From assembly GCF_039534125.1 (NCBI RefSeq), contig NZ_BAAAUV010000027.1, positions 1-64,000 on the forward strand: 64,000 nt of DNA. Direction: 5' to 3'. How positions within the stretch are numbered: the first letter of the stretch is position 1; each line of letters opens with the position of its first letter. Source of the stretch: Actinocorallia longicatena. GTDB taxonomy: Bacteria > Actinomycetota > Actinomycetes > Streptosporangiales > Streptosporangiaceae. The notes beneath the pieces were generated by a model. It was not told the DNA's origin, made no database searches, and saw only the letters and a program-made list of their open reading frames with translations. Position numbers and translations under genes: made by a program. Of the stretch, positions 34,836 through 43,770 are shown one piece after another.

Positions 34836-36134
34836 TTACAGCGGAAGGCCACGCAGGGAGGCGTCGAGGATCTGCGCGGGGTGGGCGACCGAGATCTCCT
34901 CGCCCTTGCGGCGCAGGGCCGTCGCGATCTGGAGGGTGCAGCCGGGGTTGGCGGCCACCAGCCAGCGGGCGCCCGTCTTCTGGACGTTCGCGGCCTTGAG
35001 GTCGCCCAGTTCGTTCGCCGCCTCGGGCTGGAGGAGGTTGTAGGTGCCGGCCGAGCCGCAGCAGACGTCGGGGTCGGCGATCTCCTTCAGCTCCAGGCCG
35101 GGGATGCCGCGCAGGAGCTCGCGGGGCTGGGCGCGGATGCCCTGGGCATGGCCGAGGTGGCAGGCGTCGTGGTAGGCGACCGTGACGTCCAGGGGGTGGC
35201 GTTCGGCCCGCGGGCCCAGCTCGACCAGGTACTCGGTGAAGTCGCGGGTCTTGGCGGTCAGGGCCTCCGCGCGGCCCGCCCAGGCCGGGTCGTCGGCGAA
35301 CAGGGCGGCGTACTCCTTCATCGCCGAGCCGCAGCCCGCGGAGTTCACCACGATGACGTCGACGGACTCGAACGCGATGATCGTCTTCTTGGCGAAGGCG
35401 CGGGCCTCGTCGCCGCGGCCCGAGTGCAGGGACAGGGCGCCGCAACAGCCCTGGCCCTTGGGCACGATGACGTCGCAGCCCTCCATCGCCAGCACCCGGG
35501 CGGTCGCCGAGTTGACCTGCGGGAAGAACTCGCGCTGGACGCAGCCGGTCAGCATGCCGACCGTGGCCCTGCGCTCACCCCTGGCGCTGATCTTCGCGGG
35601 GAGGCGGTAGGCGCGGCCGAGCGGCGGCGCGAGGCGTTCCATGGCCGCCAGGACCGGATGCAGGCGCTCCAGCGCGGGCCCGGCGATCCTGGACAGGCCG
35701 GACTTCTGGTAGGCGCGCAGCGGGCCGCGCAGGGCGCGCAGGCGGCGCGGGTAGGGGAAGACCGCGAAGATCGCCTCGCGGAGCGCCCTGTCCTGCGGGG
35801 GGCGGGCCTGCTCGACCTCCTCGCGGGTGTGCTCGATGAGCTTGTCGTACCGGACTCCGGACGGGCAGGACGTCACGCAGGCGAGGCAGCCCAGGCAGGC
35901 GTCGAAGTGGCCGGTCATCTCCGGGGTCAGCGGGGCGCCGTCGTGGTGCTGCTGCATCAGGTGGATGCGGCCGCGCGGGGAGTCCATCTCCTCGCCCCAC
36001 AGCACGTAGGTGGGGCAGGTCGGCAGGCAGAAGCCGCAGTGGACGCAGTCGCCGAGCAGCTCGCCGAAGGCGTCCTTTCCGGCGTCGCCGGAGGCGTCGG
36101 GCAGGCCGTCGTGCTGGTGGGGATCGGGGCTCAC
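34836..36134 (-). CDS. glcF: Glycolate oxidase iron-sulfur subunit GlcF
   Basis: A 432-residue (Fe-S)-binding subunit. Two 4Fe-4S motifs are CVHCGFCLPTCP (about residues 30-41) and CLGCLACVTSCP (about 80-91). Two CCG-domain motifs follow: GCGSAMKEY with KGQGCCGALSLHSG, then DVCCGSAGTYNLLQPE. It passes electrons from the flavin subunits GlcD/GlcE to the respiratory chain. The GTG at 36134 shares one base with the glcE stop codon (TAG). Confidence 0.92.
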   Translation of the reverse strand: MSPDPHQHDGLPDASGDAGKDAFGELLGDCVHCGFCLPTCPTYVLWGEEMDSPRGRIHLMQQHHDGAPLTPEMTGHFDACLGCLACVTSCPSGVRYDKLIEHTREEVEQARPPQDRALREAIFAVFPYPRRLRALRGPLRAYQKSGLSRIAGPALERLHPVLAAMERLAPPLGRAYRLPAKISARGERRATVGMLTGCVQREFFPQVNSATARVLAMEGCDVIVPKGQGCCGALSLHSGRGDEARAFAKKTIIAFESVDVIVVNSAGCGSAMKEYAALFADDPAWAGRAEALTAKTRDFTEYLVELGPRAERHPLDVTVAYHDACHLGHAQGIRAQPRELLRGIPGLELKEIADPDVCCGSAGTYNLLQPEAANELGDLKAANVQKTGARWLVAANPGCTLQIATALRRKGEEISVAHPAQILDASLRGLPL

Positions 36135-37270
36135 TAGATTCCTCCGACGAAGCGGCCGGGCGACAGGCGGTGGGCGGGGTCGAACTGGTCCTTCACCCGG
36201 CGCATCAGCGGGAGCGCGGGGGAGGGGCCCCACAGGTCGACGGTGTCCCGGACGGCCTCGGGGGCGTATCTGACGATCGTCGGCCAGCGTTCGCGCAGCC
36301 GGGCGACCAGATCGGGGGCGGAGACGGCGAAGGCGCCGATCAGCCAGACGCCGCTGCCCGCCGAGCCCCGGACGCGCGCCCCGGCCAGCTCGAGGATCGC
36401 GGGCAGGTCGGTCGGCTTCGCGCGGACCTCGAGCAGGACCTCGCCCTTCGGATGGCGCAGCCACCAGTCCGGCGGGGTGTCGGAGACCTCGGTGCCGCGG
36501 CCCAGCAGGCGGACGGCCTCGGCGGCCCTGGCGTCGGCGGCGCTGCCCTCCAGCAGCGTGACCAGCGTGTCGGGGCCCTTCAGCTCGACGGCGCTCGGTA
36601 CGAGATCGCTGTGCAGGATCCGCAGGACGTCGCGGAGCGGCTCCTTTGTCAGTGTCGTCACGTAGCGTCGTTGCTCGGGAACCGGATGCAGCCGGAAGGA
36701 GGCCGAGACGACGAGGCCGAGCGTGCCGAACGCGCCCGTGTAGAGCTTGCCGAGGTCGTAGCCCGCGACGTTCTTCACGACCTTGCCACCGGACTTGGTG
36801 ATCGCCCCGTCAGCCCGGACGACCGTGATCCCGATCAGCAGGTCCCGCACCGTCCCGTAGAGGAGCCGCCGTGGCCCCGCCACCCCCGCGGAGATCACCC
36901 CGCCGACCGTCGAGCCGGGGCCGTCCGCCGCGCCGATCGGCACGTCCAGGGCGAGCTGCTGGTTCTCGCGTGCGAGCAGCGCCTGGAGATCGGCGACCGG
37001 CACGCCCGCCTCCACCGTCACCACGAGGTCTCCCGCGGCGTGTTCGACGATCCGGCCGAGGCGCCGTGTGTCGATCACCAGATCGCAGGCGCGGGGCGCG
37101 GCGCCCCAGTGGATCCTGGTGCCGTTGCCGCGCGGGACCACCGAGAGCCCCTGCTCGCCGGCCGCGCGCATCACGGCCGCCGCCTCGGCGACCGTGGACG
37201 GCTCGGCGACGTACCTGGGGCGCACCCCGAGGATCGCGTCGTCATCGGTGACCGGCCGTGAGTCGAGCAT
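36134..37270 (-). CDS. glcE: Glycolate oxidase FAD-binding subunit GlcE
   Basis: A 378-residue FAD-linked subunit with an FAD_binding_4 domain: VVPRGNGTRIHWGAAP, GSTVGGVISAGVAGPRRLLYGTVRDLLIG and KSGGKVVKNVAGYDLGKLYTGAFGTLGLV. The C-terminal VKDQFDPAHRLSPGRFVGG is typical. Forms the flavin pair with GlcD. It follows glcD by 19 bp. The opposite strand near 36646-36668 carries a perfect RecA-NDp promoter motif. Confidence 0.92.
   Translation of the reverse strand: MLDSRPVTDDDAILGVRPRYVAEPSTVAEAAAVMRAAGEQGLSVVPRGNGTRIHWGAAPRACDLVIDTRRLGRIVEHAAGDLVVTVEAGVPVADLQALLARENQQLALDVPIGAADGPGSTVGGVISAGVAGPRRLLYGTVRDLLIGITVVRADGAITKSGGKVVKNVAGYDLGKLYTGAFGTLGLVVSASFRLHPVPEQRRYVTTLTKEPLRDVLRILHSDLVPSAVELKGPDTLVTLLEGSAADARAAEAVRLLGRGTEVSDTPPDWWLRHPKGEVLLEVRAKPTDLPAILELAGARVRGSAGSGVWLIGAFAVSAPDLVARLRERWPTIVRYAPEAVRDTVDLWGPSPALPLMRRVKDQFDPAHRLSPGRFVGGI
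36646..36668 (+). promoter_or_regulatory. RecA-NDp motif antisense within glcE
   Basis: TTGTCAGTG at 36646-36654, eight bases, then TAGCGT at 36663-36668, a perfect match to TTGTCRGTG-N8-TAGnnT and nearly identical to the recA promoter at 6140-6162. It points rightward, antisense to glcE and glcD. No rightward gene lies downstream until hflX, so any transcript would be antisense RNA. Chance occurrence is possible but unlikely in DNA this GC-rich. Confidence 0.35.
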
Positions 37271-37289
37271 GCCTAACCCTCTCCGCTCA

Positions 37290-38768
37290 TCAGTAGAGGT
37301 CGCCTTCCGCCGCCGGGGCCTCGGGAGCCGGGCGGTGGAAGGGCTCGTCCGCCTTGCGGACGCGCGGGACCTCCCCGCACAGCCGCGGGGTGGGGAAGAT
37401 CTTGCCCGGGTTGCAGAGGCCGGGCGGATCGAACGCGCAGCGGACCATCTGCATGGTGTCGAGGTCGGTGTCGGTGAACATGCGGGGCATGTAGCGGGAC
37501 TTGTCGACCCCTACCCCGTGCTCGCCGGTGATCGAGCCGCCGTGCTCGACGCACAGGTCGATGATGGCGCCCGACACCCTCTCGGCGCGCTCGCCCGCGC
37601 CCTCCTCCGCGTCGTCGAACAGCACCAGGGGGTGCAGGTTGCCGTCGCCCGCGTGGAAGACGTTGGCGACCCTGACCCCGGAGTCCTTCGACAGCCGGTC
37701 GATGCGGGCCAGGACCTGCGGGAGGGCGGTCCGGGGGATCACCCCGTCCTGGACGATGTAGGCGGGCGAGATCCGGCCGACCGCGGCGAACGCCGACTTG
37801 CGGCCCTTCCAGATGAGGGCGCGCTCGGCGTCCCCGGCGGCGACCCGCTGCTCGAAGGCGTGCCCGCACAGGGCCTGGACCTGCTCGAACTGGTGGGCCA
37901 CCTCGGGTTCGGGGCCGTCCAGCTCGACGATCAGCACCGCTTCGGCCCCGGCCGGATAGCCGCAGGCCACGGCGGACTCGGCGGCCTCGATCGCCAGGGC
38001 GTCCATCATCTCGATCGCCGCGGGCACCACGCCCGCCCCGATGATCGCGCTGACGGCCTCGCCGGCCTCCTCGATGGAGTGGAACGCCGCCAGGAGCGTC
38101 TGGACGGCCTGCGGCGACCTCGTCAGCCGGACGGTGATCTTCGTGGTGATGCCCAGGGTGCCCTCGGCGCCGACGAAGGCGCCGAGCAGGTCGTAGCCGG
38201 GGCCGTCGTCGAGGGTGATGATCTCGCCGTCGGGGGTGACGACCTCGCAGGCCAGGACGTGGTTGGCGGTGAACCCGTACTTGAGGCAGTGGGCCCCGCC
38301 GGAGTTCTCCGCCACGTTCCCGCCGATCGAGCAGATCTGCTGGCTGGAGGGGTCGGGGGCGTAGTAGTAACCGTCGGACCTGACCGCCTTGGTGACGTCC
38401 AGGTTGATCACGCCGGGCTCGACCACGGCGCGCTGGTCGTCGAGGTCGATGGAGAGGATCCGCCGCATCCGGGACGTCACGATGAGCACCCCGTCGGTGC
38501 GCGGCAGCGCCCCGCCCGAAAGGCCCGTCCCGCTGCCCCGCGCCACGTACGGCACGCCCTCGGCCACGCACGCGCGGACCACGGCCGCCACGTGCTCGGC
38601 GCTCTCGGGCAGCACGACCAGCCCGGGGGCCGCCCGGTGGTAGGTGAGCCCGTCGCACTCGTAGGTCCGCAGCCGGGCGGGGTCGTCGATCACCGCCGCG
38701 TCGCCGAGGATCTCGCGGAACCGCACCGCGAGCCGTTCCAGCACGCGTCCCGCCGTCACCTGTCCCAC
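37290..38768 (-). CDS. glcD: Glycolate oxidase subunit GlcD (FAD-linked)
   Basis: A 492-residue flavoprotein of the GlcD/lactate dehydrogenase group. The FAD-binding motif PYVARGSGTGLSGGALP lies near residue 72. ICSIGGNVAENSGGAHCLKYGFTANHVL lies near 145. The C-terminal catalytic region has HAGDGNLHPLVLFDD, GGSITGEHGVGVDKSRYM and FDPPGLCNPGKIFPTPRLC. It oxidises glycolate (or a related 2-hydroxyacid) to glyoxylate. The GTG start follows GGAGGG. It lies 119 bp downstream of aceB on the same strand. Confidence 0.93.
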   Translation of the reverse strand: MGQVTAGRVLERLAVRFREILGDAAVIDDPARLRTYECDGLTYHRAAPGLVVLPESAEHVAAVVRACVAEGVPYVARGSGTGLSGGALPRTDGVLIVTSRMRRILSIDLDDQRAVVEPGVINLDVTKAVRSDGYYYAPDPSSQQICSIGGNVAENSGGAHCLKYGFTANHVLACEVVTPDGEIITLDDGPGYDLLGAFVGAEGTLGITTKITVRLTRSPQAVQTLLAAFHSIEEAGEAVSAIIGAGVVPAAIEMMDALAIEAAESAVACGYPAGAEAVLIVELDGPEPEVAHQFEQVQALCGHAFEQRVAAGDAERALIWKGRKSAFAAVGRISPAYIVQDGVIPRTALPQVLARIDRLSKDSGVRVANVFHAGDGNLHPLVLFDDAEEGAGERAERVSGAIIDLCVEHGGSITGEHGVGVDKSRYMPRMFTDTDLDTMQMVRCAFDPPGLCNPGKIFPTPRLCGEVPRVRKADEPFHRPAPEAPAAEGDLY

Positions 38769-38887
38769 GAACCCTCCTCAGCCGAACCCGACAGGACGCA
38801 GGACGCGCCGGGCCGCGACGGTCGTCCGCCCCGGCCCGGATGGTCCGGCCGCGGCGGAGGCGCCCGCCACGGCCCAAAATAGTCCGG

Positions 38888-40483
38888 CTACGGGAAGCGG
38901 ACGTAGGCCGGGGTGGTGAGGAACTCGCTGTAGTCGTCGGCGAGCGTGACCTCCTTGAACAGGGCCACGGCCTCGTTGTAGCGGTCGCTGTTGTAGGCGT
39001 CGCCGAGCTCGTCCTGGATCTTGGCCAGCTCCTCGTCGAGGAGCGTGGAGACGAGCTCCTTGGTGACCGTGGTGCCGTCCGGCAGCTTGATGCCGTTGTA
39101 GATCCACTGCCAGACCTGGGAGCGGGAGATCTCGGCGGTGGCCGCGTCCTCCATCAGGTTGTGGATCGCGACGGCGCCGGAGCCGTTCAGCCAGGCGGCG
39201 AGGTAGCGGAGCGCGACGTCGATGTTGTTGCGCAGGCCGGCCTCGGTGATCTCGCCGGGGGTCTGGTCGATGGCGAGCAGGTCGGCGGCCGAGACGTTGA
39301 CCTCCTCGCGCAGGCGGTCGCGCTGGTTCGGCTTGTCGCCCAGGACGCCGTCGAAGATCTCGCGGCAGACCGGGACGAGGTCGGGGTGGGCCACCCAGGA
39401 GCCGTCGAAGCCGTCGCCGGACTCGCGGGTCTTGTCGGCGCGGACCTTCTCGAACGCCACCTTGTTGATCTCCTCGTCCTTGCGGGAGGGGATGAACGCG
39501 GCCATGCCGCCGATGGCGTGCGCGCCGCGCTTGTGGCAGGTGCGGACGAGCAGCTCGGTGTAGGCGCGCAGGAACGGCGCGGTCATCGTGACGGCGTTGC
39601 GTTCGGGCAGCACGAACGAGGCGCCGCGCGAGCGGAACTTCTTGATCACGGAGAAGAGGTAGTCCCAGCGGCCCGCGTTGAGGCCCGCGGAGTGGTCGCG
39701 GAGCTCGAAGAGGATCTCCTCCATCTCGAACGCGGCCGGGATCGTCTCGATGAGGACGGTCGCGCGGATGGTGCCGCGCGGGATCTCGAGCTCGTCCTGG
39801 GCGAAGTTGAAGACGTCGTTCCAGAGGCGGGCCTCGAGGTGCGACTCCATCTTCGGCAGGTAGAAGTACGGTCCCTTGCCCTTGGCGAGCTGGCGGCGGG
39901 CGCTGTGGAAGAAGTACATGCCGAAGTCGAACAGCGAGCCCGACATCGCCTTGCCGTCGACCGTCAGGTGCTTCTCCTCCATGTGCCAGCCGCGCGGGCG
40001 GACGACGATGGTGGCGAGCTCCTCGTCGGGCTTGAGGGAGTAGGACTTGCCGGACTTCTCGTCGGTGAAGTCGATGGTGCGGTCGAGGGCGTCGCGCAGG
40101 CTGAGCTGGCCCTCGATCATGTTGTTCCACAGCGGGGTGTTGGCGTCCTCGAAGTCGGCCAGCCACACCTTCGCGCCGGAGTTCAGGGCGTTGATGGTCA
40201 TCTTGCGGTCGGTCGGGCCCGTGATCTCGACACGCCGGTCCTCGAGACCGGGCGCCGGGGCGGCGACCTTCCAGGTGTCGTCCTGGCGGACCCCGGCGGT
40301 CTCGGGGAGGAAGTCCAGGGTGCCGCCGGCGGTCAGGGCGTCCTGCCGCTCGACGCGCGCGGCCAGGAGCTCGAGGCGGCGTGCGCCGAACTCGCGCTGG
40401 AGAGAGGCCACGAAGGCGAGGGCCTCGGGGGTCAGGATCTCGTCGAAACGCGGGTTGCTGGGTCCGCTGACCTCAACGCCCAT
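38888..40483 (-). CDS. aceB: Malate synthase A
   Basis: Condenses glyoxylate with acetyl-CoA to malate. The 531-residue product matches the A isoform in length and motifs: VWLADFEDANTPLWNNMIEGQ, VVRPRGWHMEEKHL with the catalytic arginine, ATVLIETIPAAFEMEEILFELRDHSAGLNAGRWDYLFS, AFIPSRKDEEIN, and a C-terminal VWQWIYNG. With glcDEF downstream it completes the glycolate-glyoxylate-malate route. Isocitrate lyase is not in the window. The ATG is preceded by TTAGGAG and an AT-rich operator-like region. Confidence 0.95.
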   Translation of the reverse strand: MGVEVSGPSNPRFDEILTPEALAFVASLQREFGARRLELLAARVERQDALTAGGTLDFLPETAGVRQDDTWKVAAPAPGLEDRRVEITGPTDRKMTINALNSGAKVWLADFEDANTPLWNNMIEGQLSLRDALDRTIDFTDEKSGKSYSLKPDEELATIVVRPRGWHMEEKHLTVDGKAMSGSLFDFGMYFFHSARRQLAKGKGPYFYLPKMESHLEARLWNDVFNFAQDELEIPRGTIRATVLIETIPAAFEMEEILFELRDHSAGLNAGRWDYLFSVIKKFRSRGASFVLPERNAVTMTAPFLRAYTELLVRTCHKRGAHAIGGMAAFIPSRKDEEINKVAFEKVRADKTRESGDGFDGSWVAHPDLVPVCREIFDGVLGDKPNQRDRLREEVNVSAADLLAIDQTPGEITEAGLRNNIDVALRYLAAWLNGSGAVAIHNLMEDAATAEISRSQVWQWIYNGIKLPDGTTVTKELVSTLLDEELAKIQDELGDAYNSDRYNEAVALFKEVTLADDYSEFLTTPAYVRFP

Positions 40484-40495
40484 GTCGGCTCCTAA

Positions 40496-40520
40496 ATTTC
40501 GCCAGATGAAATACTACTTC
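40496..40520. promoter_or_regulatory. Operator-like repeats before aceB-glcDEF
   Basis: Just upstream of the aceB ribosome binding site, ATTTC (40496-40500) and GAAAT (40508-40512) form an inverted repeat around 7 bp. GAAAT-ACT-ACTTC at 40508-40520 resembles the GAAAT-N-ATTTC core of IclR-family operators, with one mismatch and a 3-bp spacer. The region is clearly AT-richer than its surroundings. IclR-type control of glyoxylate genes is common, but no such regulator gene is adjacent. Confidence 0.4.
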
Positions 40521-40697
40521 TGAGTAATGAAAATATTAGCCGCCGGGGCCCGATCCCACAAAGCGGGGTACCCCCCAGGGGAGACCTGCCCGCGATTATT
40601 GGGATGAAGACCGCCGGGAGGGCGTGGCAGGCTAGGGGCGGCGGAAGAAGCCGCCGCTGAGAAGCGTTGTACGACGCAACGGACCCGCAGGAGGAAC

Positions 40698-42098
40698 ATG
40701 ACCGAGTACGAAGACCTCGAAACCGCCGGCGAATACGACCTCGCCGAACGGCATGCGCTGCGCCGCGTGAGCGGACTGTCCACCGAGCTGGAGGACGTCA
40801 CCGAGGTCGAGTACCGGTCACTGCGGCTCGAACGGGTCGTCCTGGTCGGTGTCTGGACCGAGGGCACGCAGACCCAGGCCGAGAACTCGATGCGCGAGCT
40901 GGCCCTGCTGGCCGAGACCGCGGGTTCCGAGGTGCTCGAGGGCCTGATGCAGCGGCGCGCCAAGGCCGATCCGGCGACCTACATCGGTTCCGGCAAGGCC
41001 GAGGAGCTGGCGGACGTCGTGCTGGCCACCGGCGCCGACACGATCATCGCCGACGGCGAGCTGGCCCCCTCGCAGCTGAGGACCCTGGAGGAGATCTGCA
41101 AGGTGAAGGTCATCGACCGCACCGCGCTGATCCTCGACATCTTCGCCCAGCACGCCAAGTCCCGCGAGGGCAAGGCTCAGGTCGAGCTGGCGCAGCTGCA
41201 GTACCTGCTGCCGCGCCTGCGCGGCTGGGGTGGCAACCTGTCCCGCCAGGTCGGCGGACGGGCGGCCGGCGGCGTCGGCATCGGTGGCCGCGGCCCCGGC
41301 GAGACCAAGATCGAGCTGGACCGGCGGCGGATCCGCACCCGGATGGCCAAGCTGCGCCGCCAGATCGCCGAGATGTCGAAGTCGCGCGAGACCAAGAGGT
41401 CGGCGCGGCGCTCACGCCAGGTGCCCTCCGTGGCGATCGCGGGCTACACCAACGCGGGCAAGTCGTCGCTGCTGAACCGGCTGACCGGCGCGGGCGTGCT
41501 GGTCGAGAACGCGCTGTTCGCGACCCTCGACCCGACCGTGCGCAGGGCCGAGACCCCGTCCGGGCGGCCGTTCACGCTGGCCGACACGGTCGGGTTCGTC
41601 CGTCATCTTCCGCACCAGCTGGTCGAGGCGTTCCGCTCGACGCTGGAGGAGGTGGGCGAGGCCGACCTCATCCTGCACGTCGTCGACGGCTCCGACCCCG
41701 ACCCCGAGGCGCAGATCGCGGCCGTCCGGGAGGTGCTGTCGGAGGTGGACGCCGCGAACATCCCCGAGATCATCGTGATCAACAAGGCGGACGTCGCGGA
41801 TCCGCTCGCGATCGGCAGGCTCCAGCGGGCCTTCAAGTCGAACGCGGTCGTCTCGGCGCACACCGGGGCCGGGATCGACGAGCTGATGGCGCTGGTCGAG
41901 GCCGCCCTGCCGCAGATGGACAGGGAAGTGCACGTGCTCCTGCCGTACGCGGAGGGTTCCCTGGTGGCGCGGATCCACGACGCGGGCGACGTCACCAAGA
42001 CGACGCACCGCGAGGACGGCACCGAGCTGATCGCCCGGGTCCCGCTCGCGCTCGCGGCGGAACTCGAGCGCTTCGAGGTCGCCACGACGGCTCAGTGA
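40698..42098 (+). CDS. hflX: Ribosome-associated GTPase HflX
   Basis: A 466-residue GTPase that splits or rescues stalled 70S ribosomes. The N-terminal HflX domain has GSGKAEELA near residue 97. The glycine-rich GVGIGGRGPGETKIELDRR (about 192-210) is followed by a coiled segment. The G domain has G1 GYTNAGKSS (249-257), G3 DTVGFVRHLP, G4 INKAD and G5 SAHTG. A strong GGAGGAAC precedes the ATG. A 6-bp GGCGGC/GCCGCC hairpin lies in the leader at 40637-40655. Confidence 0.95.
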   Translation: MTEYEDLETAGEYDLAERHALRRVSGLSTELEDVTEVEYRSLRLERVVLVGVWTEGTQTQAENSMRELALLAETAGSEVLEGLMQRRAKADPATYIGSGKAEELADVVLATGADTIIADGELAPSQLRTLEEICKVKVIDRTALILDIFAQHAKSREGKAQVELAQLQYLLPRLRGWGGNLSRQVGGRAAGGVGIGGRGPGETKIELDRRRIRTRMAKLRRQIAEMSKSRETKRSARRSRQVPSVAIAGYTNAGKSSLLNRLTGAGVLVENALFATLDPTVRRAETPSGRPFTLADTVGFVRHLPHQLVEAFRSTLEEVGEADLILHVVDGSDPDPEAQIAAVREVLSEVDAANIPEIIVINKADVADPLAIGRLQRAFKSNAVVSAHTGAGIDELMALVEAALPQMDREVHVLLPYAEGSLVARIHDAGDVTKTTHREDGTELIARVPLALAAELERFEVATTAQ

Positions 42099-42401
42099 GC
42101 CTTCCGGAGGGTCACTAAACGGCCACATCTCCATGGTTTCGCGCACGTAGCGGTCCCGGGACGTCTACATTCCGTAGGAACTTCTCGGGACCGTGCCACG
42201 TTCCGATGTCAAGAGGTTGTATGGCGGGCCTGACGTGCACTACCGTGACGAAACCGATATCTCCGGTCCCGTTGCTCCCGGTACTCATCCGAGTACTGGT
42301 ACGTATCCGTCGCCCGGCACCCAGTCAGGGCGGCACCAGCGAGAGCAGGTGGCTCTTGACGTCCGGAAAACCCCTCCGACGGACGGTTCGGTGACACGAC
42401 T
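42099..42401 (+). other. 303-bp structured intergenic leader before hutI
   Basis: This gap is noticeably less GC-rich than neighbouring genes. It contains CGGTCCCG (42151-42158) paired with CGGGACCG (42186-42193) around a 27-nt loop that itself has a CTAC/GTAG stem. A tight hairpin GTACTC-ATCC-GAGTAC lies at 42281-42296. The first structure may end hflX transcription; the second could be part of a leader RNA for hutI. No known riboswitch class is recognisable to me. Confidence 0.45.
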
Positions 42402-42405
42402 ATGA
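42193..42405 (+). CDS. Possible small leader ORF coupled to hutI
   Basis: A 70-codon frame starting with GTG whose TGA overlaps the hutI ATG (ATGA), the arrangement used for translational coupling. The peptide is hydrophilic (MPRSDVKRLYGGPDVHYRDE at the start) and resembles nothing I know. Its third-position GC is far below that of the neighbouring genes and there is no clear Shine-Dalgarno. It is therefore either a young or regulatory small ORF or simply non-coding leader. Confidence 0.2.
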   Translation: MPRSDVKRLYGGPDVHYRDETDISGPVAPGTHPSTGTYPSPGTQSGRHQREQVALDVRKTPPTDGSVTRL

Positions 42406-43616
42406 CGGTTCGCCTGCTGACGAACATCGGACGCCTGTGGACGGGCACCGATGTCTGCAGCAACGCCGCCATTCTCATCCACAACGACCGCATCGTGTGG
42501 GCGGGACAGGCCTCCGACCTCCCCGCCAGCGTGCCCGGCGTCATCGACGACATCGTCGATGTCGACCATGTGGAGAACCTTGGCGGCGGGCTGGTCACCC
42601 CCGGTCTCATCGACGCCCACTCCCACCCCGTGTACGCGGGGAACCGGTGGGCGGAACTCGCCATGCGCACCTCCGGCGCGACCTCCCAGGAGATCGCCGC
42701 CGCGGGCGGAGGGATCGCCTCGACCGTCACGGTGACGCGCGGCACCGACCCGTGGACCCTGTGCAACGCGGTCCGTGAGCGGCTGCGCGCGTGGATCCTG
42801 AGCGGCACCACGACCGTCGAGGCCAAGACCGGCTACCACCTGACGCGCGATGGGGAGCTCGCCGACATCCGCATGCTGCGGTCGCTCGAGAACGAGCCCG
42901 CCATGCCGCGCATCCACGCCACCTTCATGGCCGCCAACGTGCTGCCGCCGGAGTACTTCGGCCGCCGCCGCGACTACGTCGAGGCCGTCCGGCAGTGGGC
43001 CGCCGACGCGGCCGCGGCCGGCGCCGACAGCATGGACGTGTCCTGCGAGGACGGCCACTTCACCCCGGACGAGGCGCGCGTGCTGCTGCACACCGCCCAG
43101 CGCGCCGGGCTGAAGGCCCGCATCCACGCCTGCGGCACGCAGGAGCGCACCAGTCCCGCCCAGGTCGCCGCCGAACTCGGCTGCGCCTCCGCCGACCTCC
43201 TCACCGAGGCCACGGAGGAGGACATCAAGGCGCTCGCCCACGCGGGCGTCGTCGCGACGGTCTGCCCCGGTTCGGCCCTGCGCAACGGGCGGTTCCCGCC
43301 GGTCCGCTCGATGCTCGACCGCGGCGTCACCGTCGCGCTCGGCACCGACCACAACCCGAGCGAGTGCGGCATCACCTCGATGCCGGTCGTCGTCGGCCTG
43401 GCCGTCGCGATGTTCAAGATGTCGGTGACCGAGGCCCTGCGCGCCGCCACCCTCGGCGGCGCCGCGGCCCTGCGCGTCTCCGACCGCGGCTCGCTGGCGC
43501 GCGGCATGTACGCCGACATCGTGCTGTGGGACGCCGACCACGAGGGCGCCTTCGCCTGGGCCCACGGCCTGCGGGCCCTCCGCGTCTGGCGCGGAGGCAC
43601 TCCCGTCCAGCCGTAG
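42402..43616 (+). CDS. hutI: Imidazolonepropionase (HutI)
   Basis: A 404-residue amidohydrolase-superfamily enzyme that opens imidazolone-5-propionate to N-formimino-L-glutamate in histidine breakdown. LVTPGLIDAHSHPVYAGNRWAE gives the metal-binding HxH and the substrate arginine. SGTTTVEAKTGYHL matches the HutI GTTTxExKSGY motif with the substrate tyrosine. RIHACG supplies a further His and ALGTDHNPSECGITSMP the metal aspartate. No other hut genes are adjacent. Start is ATG at 42402. Confidence 0.8.
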   Translation: MTVRLLTNIGRLWTGTDVCSNAAILIHNDRIVWAGQASDLPASVPGVIDDIVDVDHVENLGGGLVTPGLIDAHSHPVYAGNRWAELAMRTSGATSQEIAAAGGGIASTVTVTRGTDPWTLCNAVRERLRAWILSGTTTVEAKTGYHLTRDGELADIRMLRSLENEPAMPRIHATFMAANVLPPEYFGRRRDYVEAVRQWAADAAAAGADSMDVSCEDGHFTPDEARVLLHTAQRAGLKARIHACGTQERTSPAQVAAELGCASADLLTEATEEDIKALAHAGVVATVCPGSALRNGRFPPVRSMLDRGVTVALGTDHNPSECGITSMPVVVGLAVAMFKMSVTEALRAATLGGAAALRVSDRGSLARGMYADIVLWDADHEGAFAWAHGLRALRVWRGGTPVQP

Positions 43617-43633
43617 TATTCACAGGATCTGCT

Positions 43634-43664
43634 GCGGCGTCCGGGGCTTCTGTCCGGGCGCCGC
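43634..43664 (+). terminator. Hairpin terminator after hutI
   Basis: GCGGCGTCCGG (43634-43644) pairs with CCGGGCGCCGC (43654-43664), 11 bp with one G-U pair and a 9-nt loop, 17 bp after the hutI stop. A short pyrimidine run (TCTTCTGT) follows. Confidence 0.7.
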
Positions 43665-43770
43665 TCTTCTGTGTCAGCAAGTGTGGGTCTTTTTGGCCCT
43701 TTCGGAACTCGCATCGCACTGGTCACGTTGGTGTGATGAGCGGTTAACGGGGCAAAGGTACGGTTCAGTC

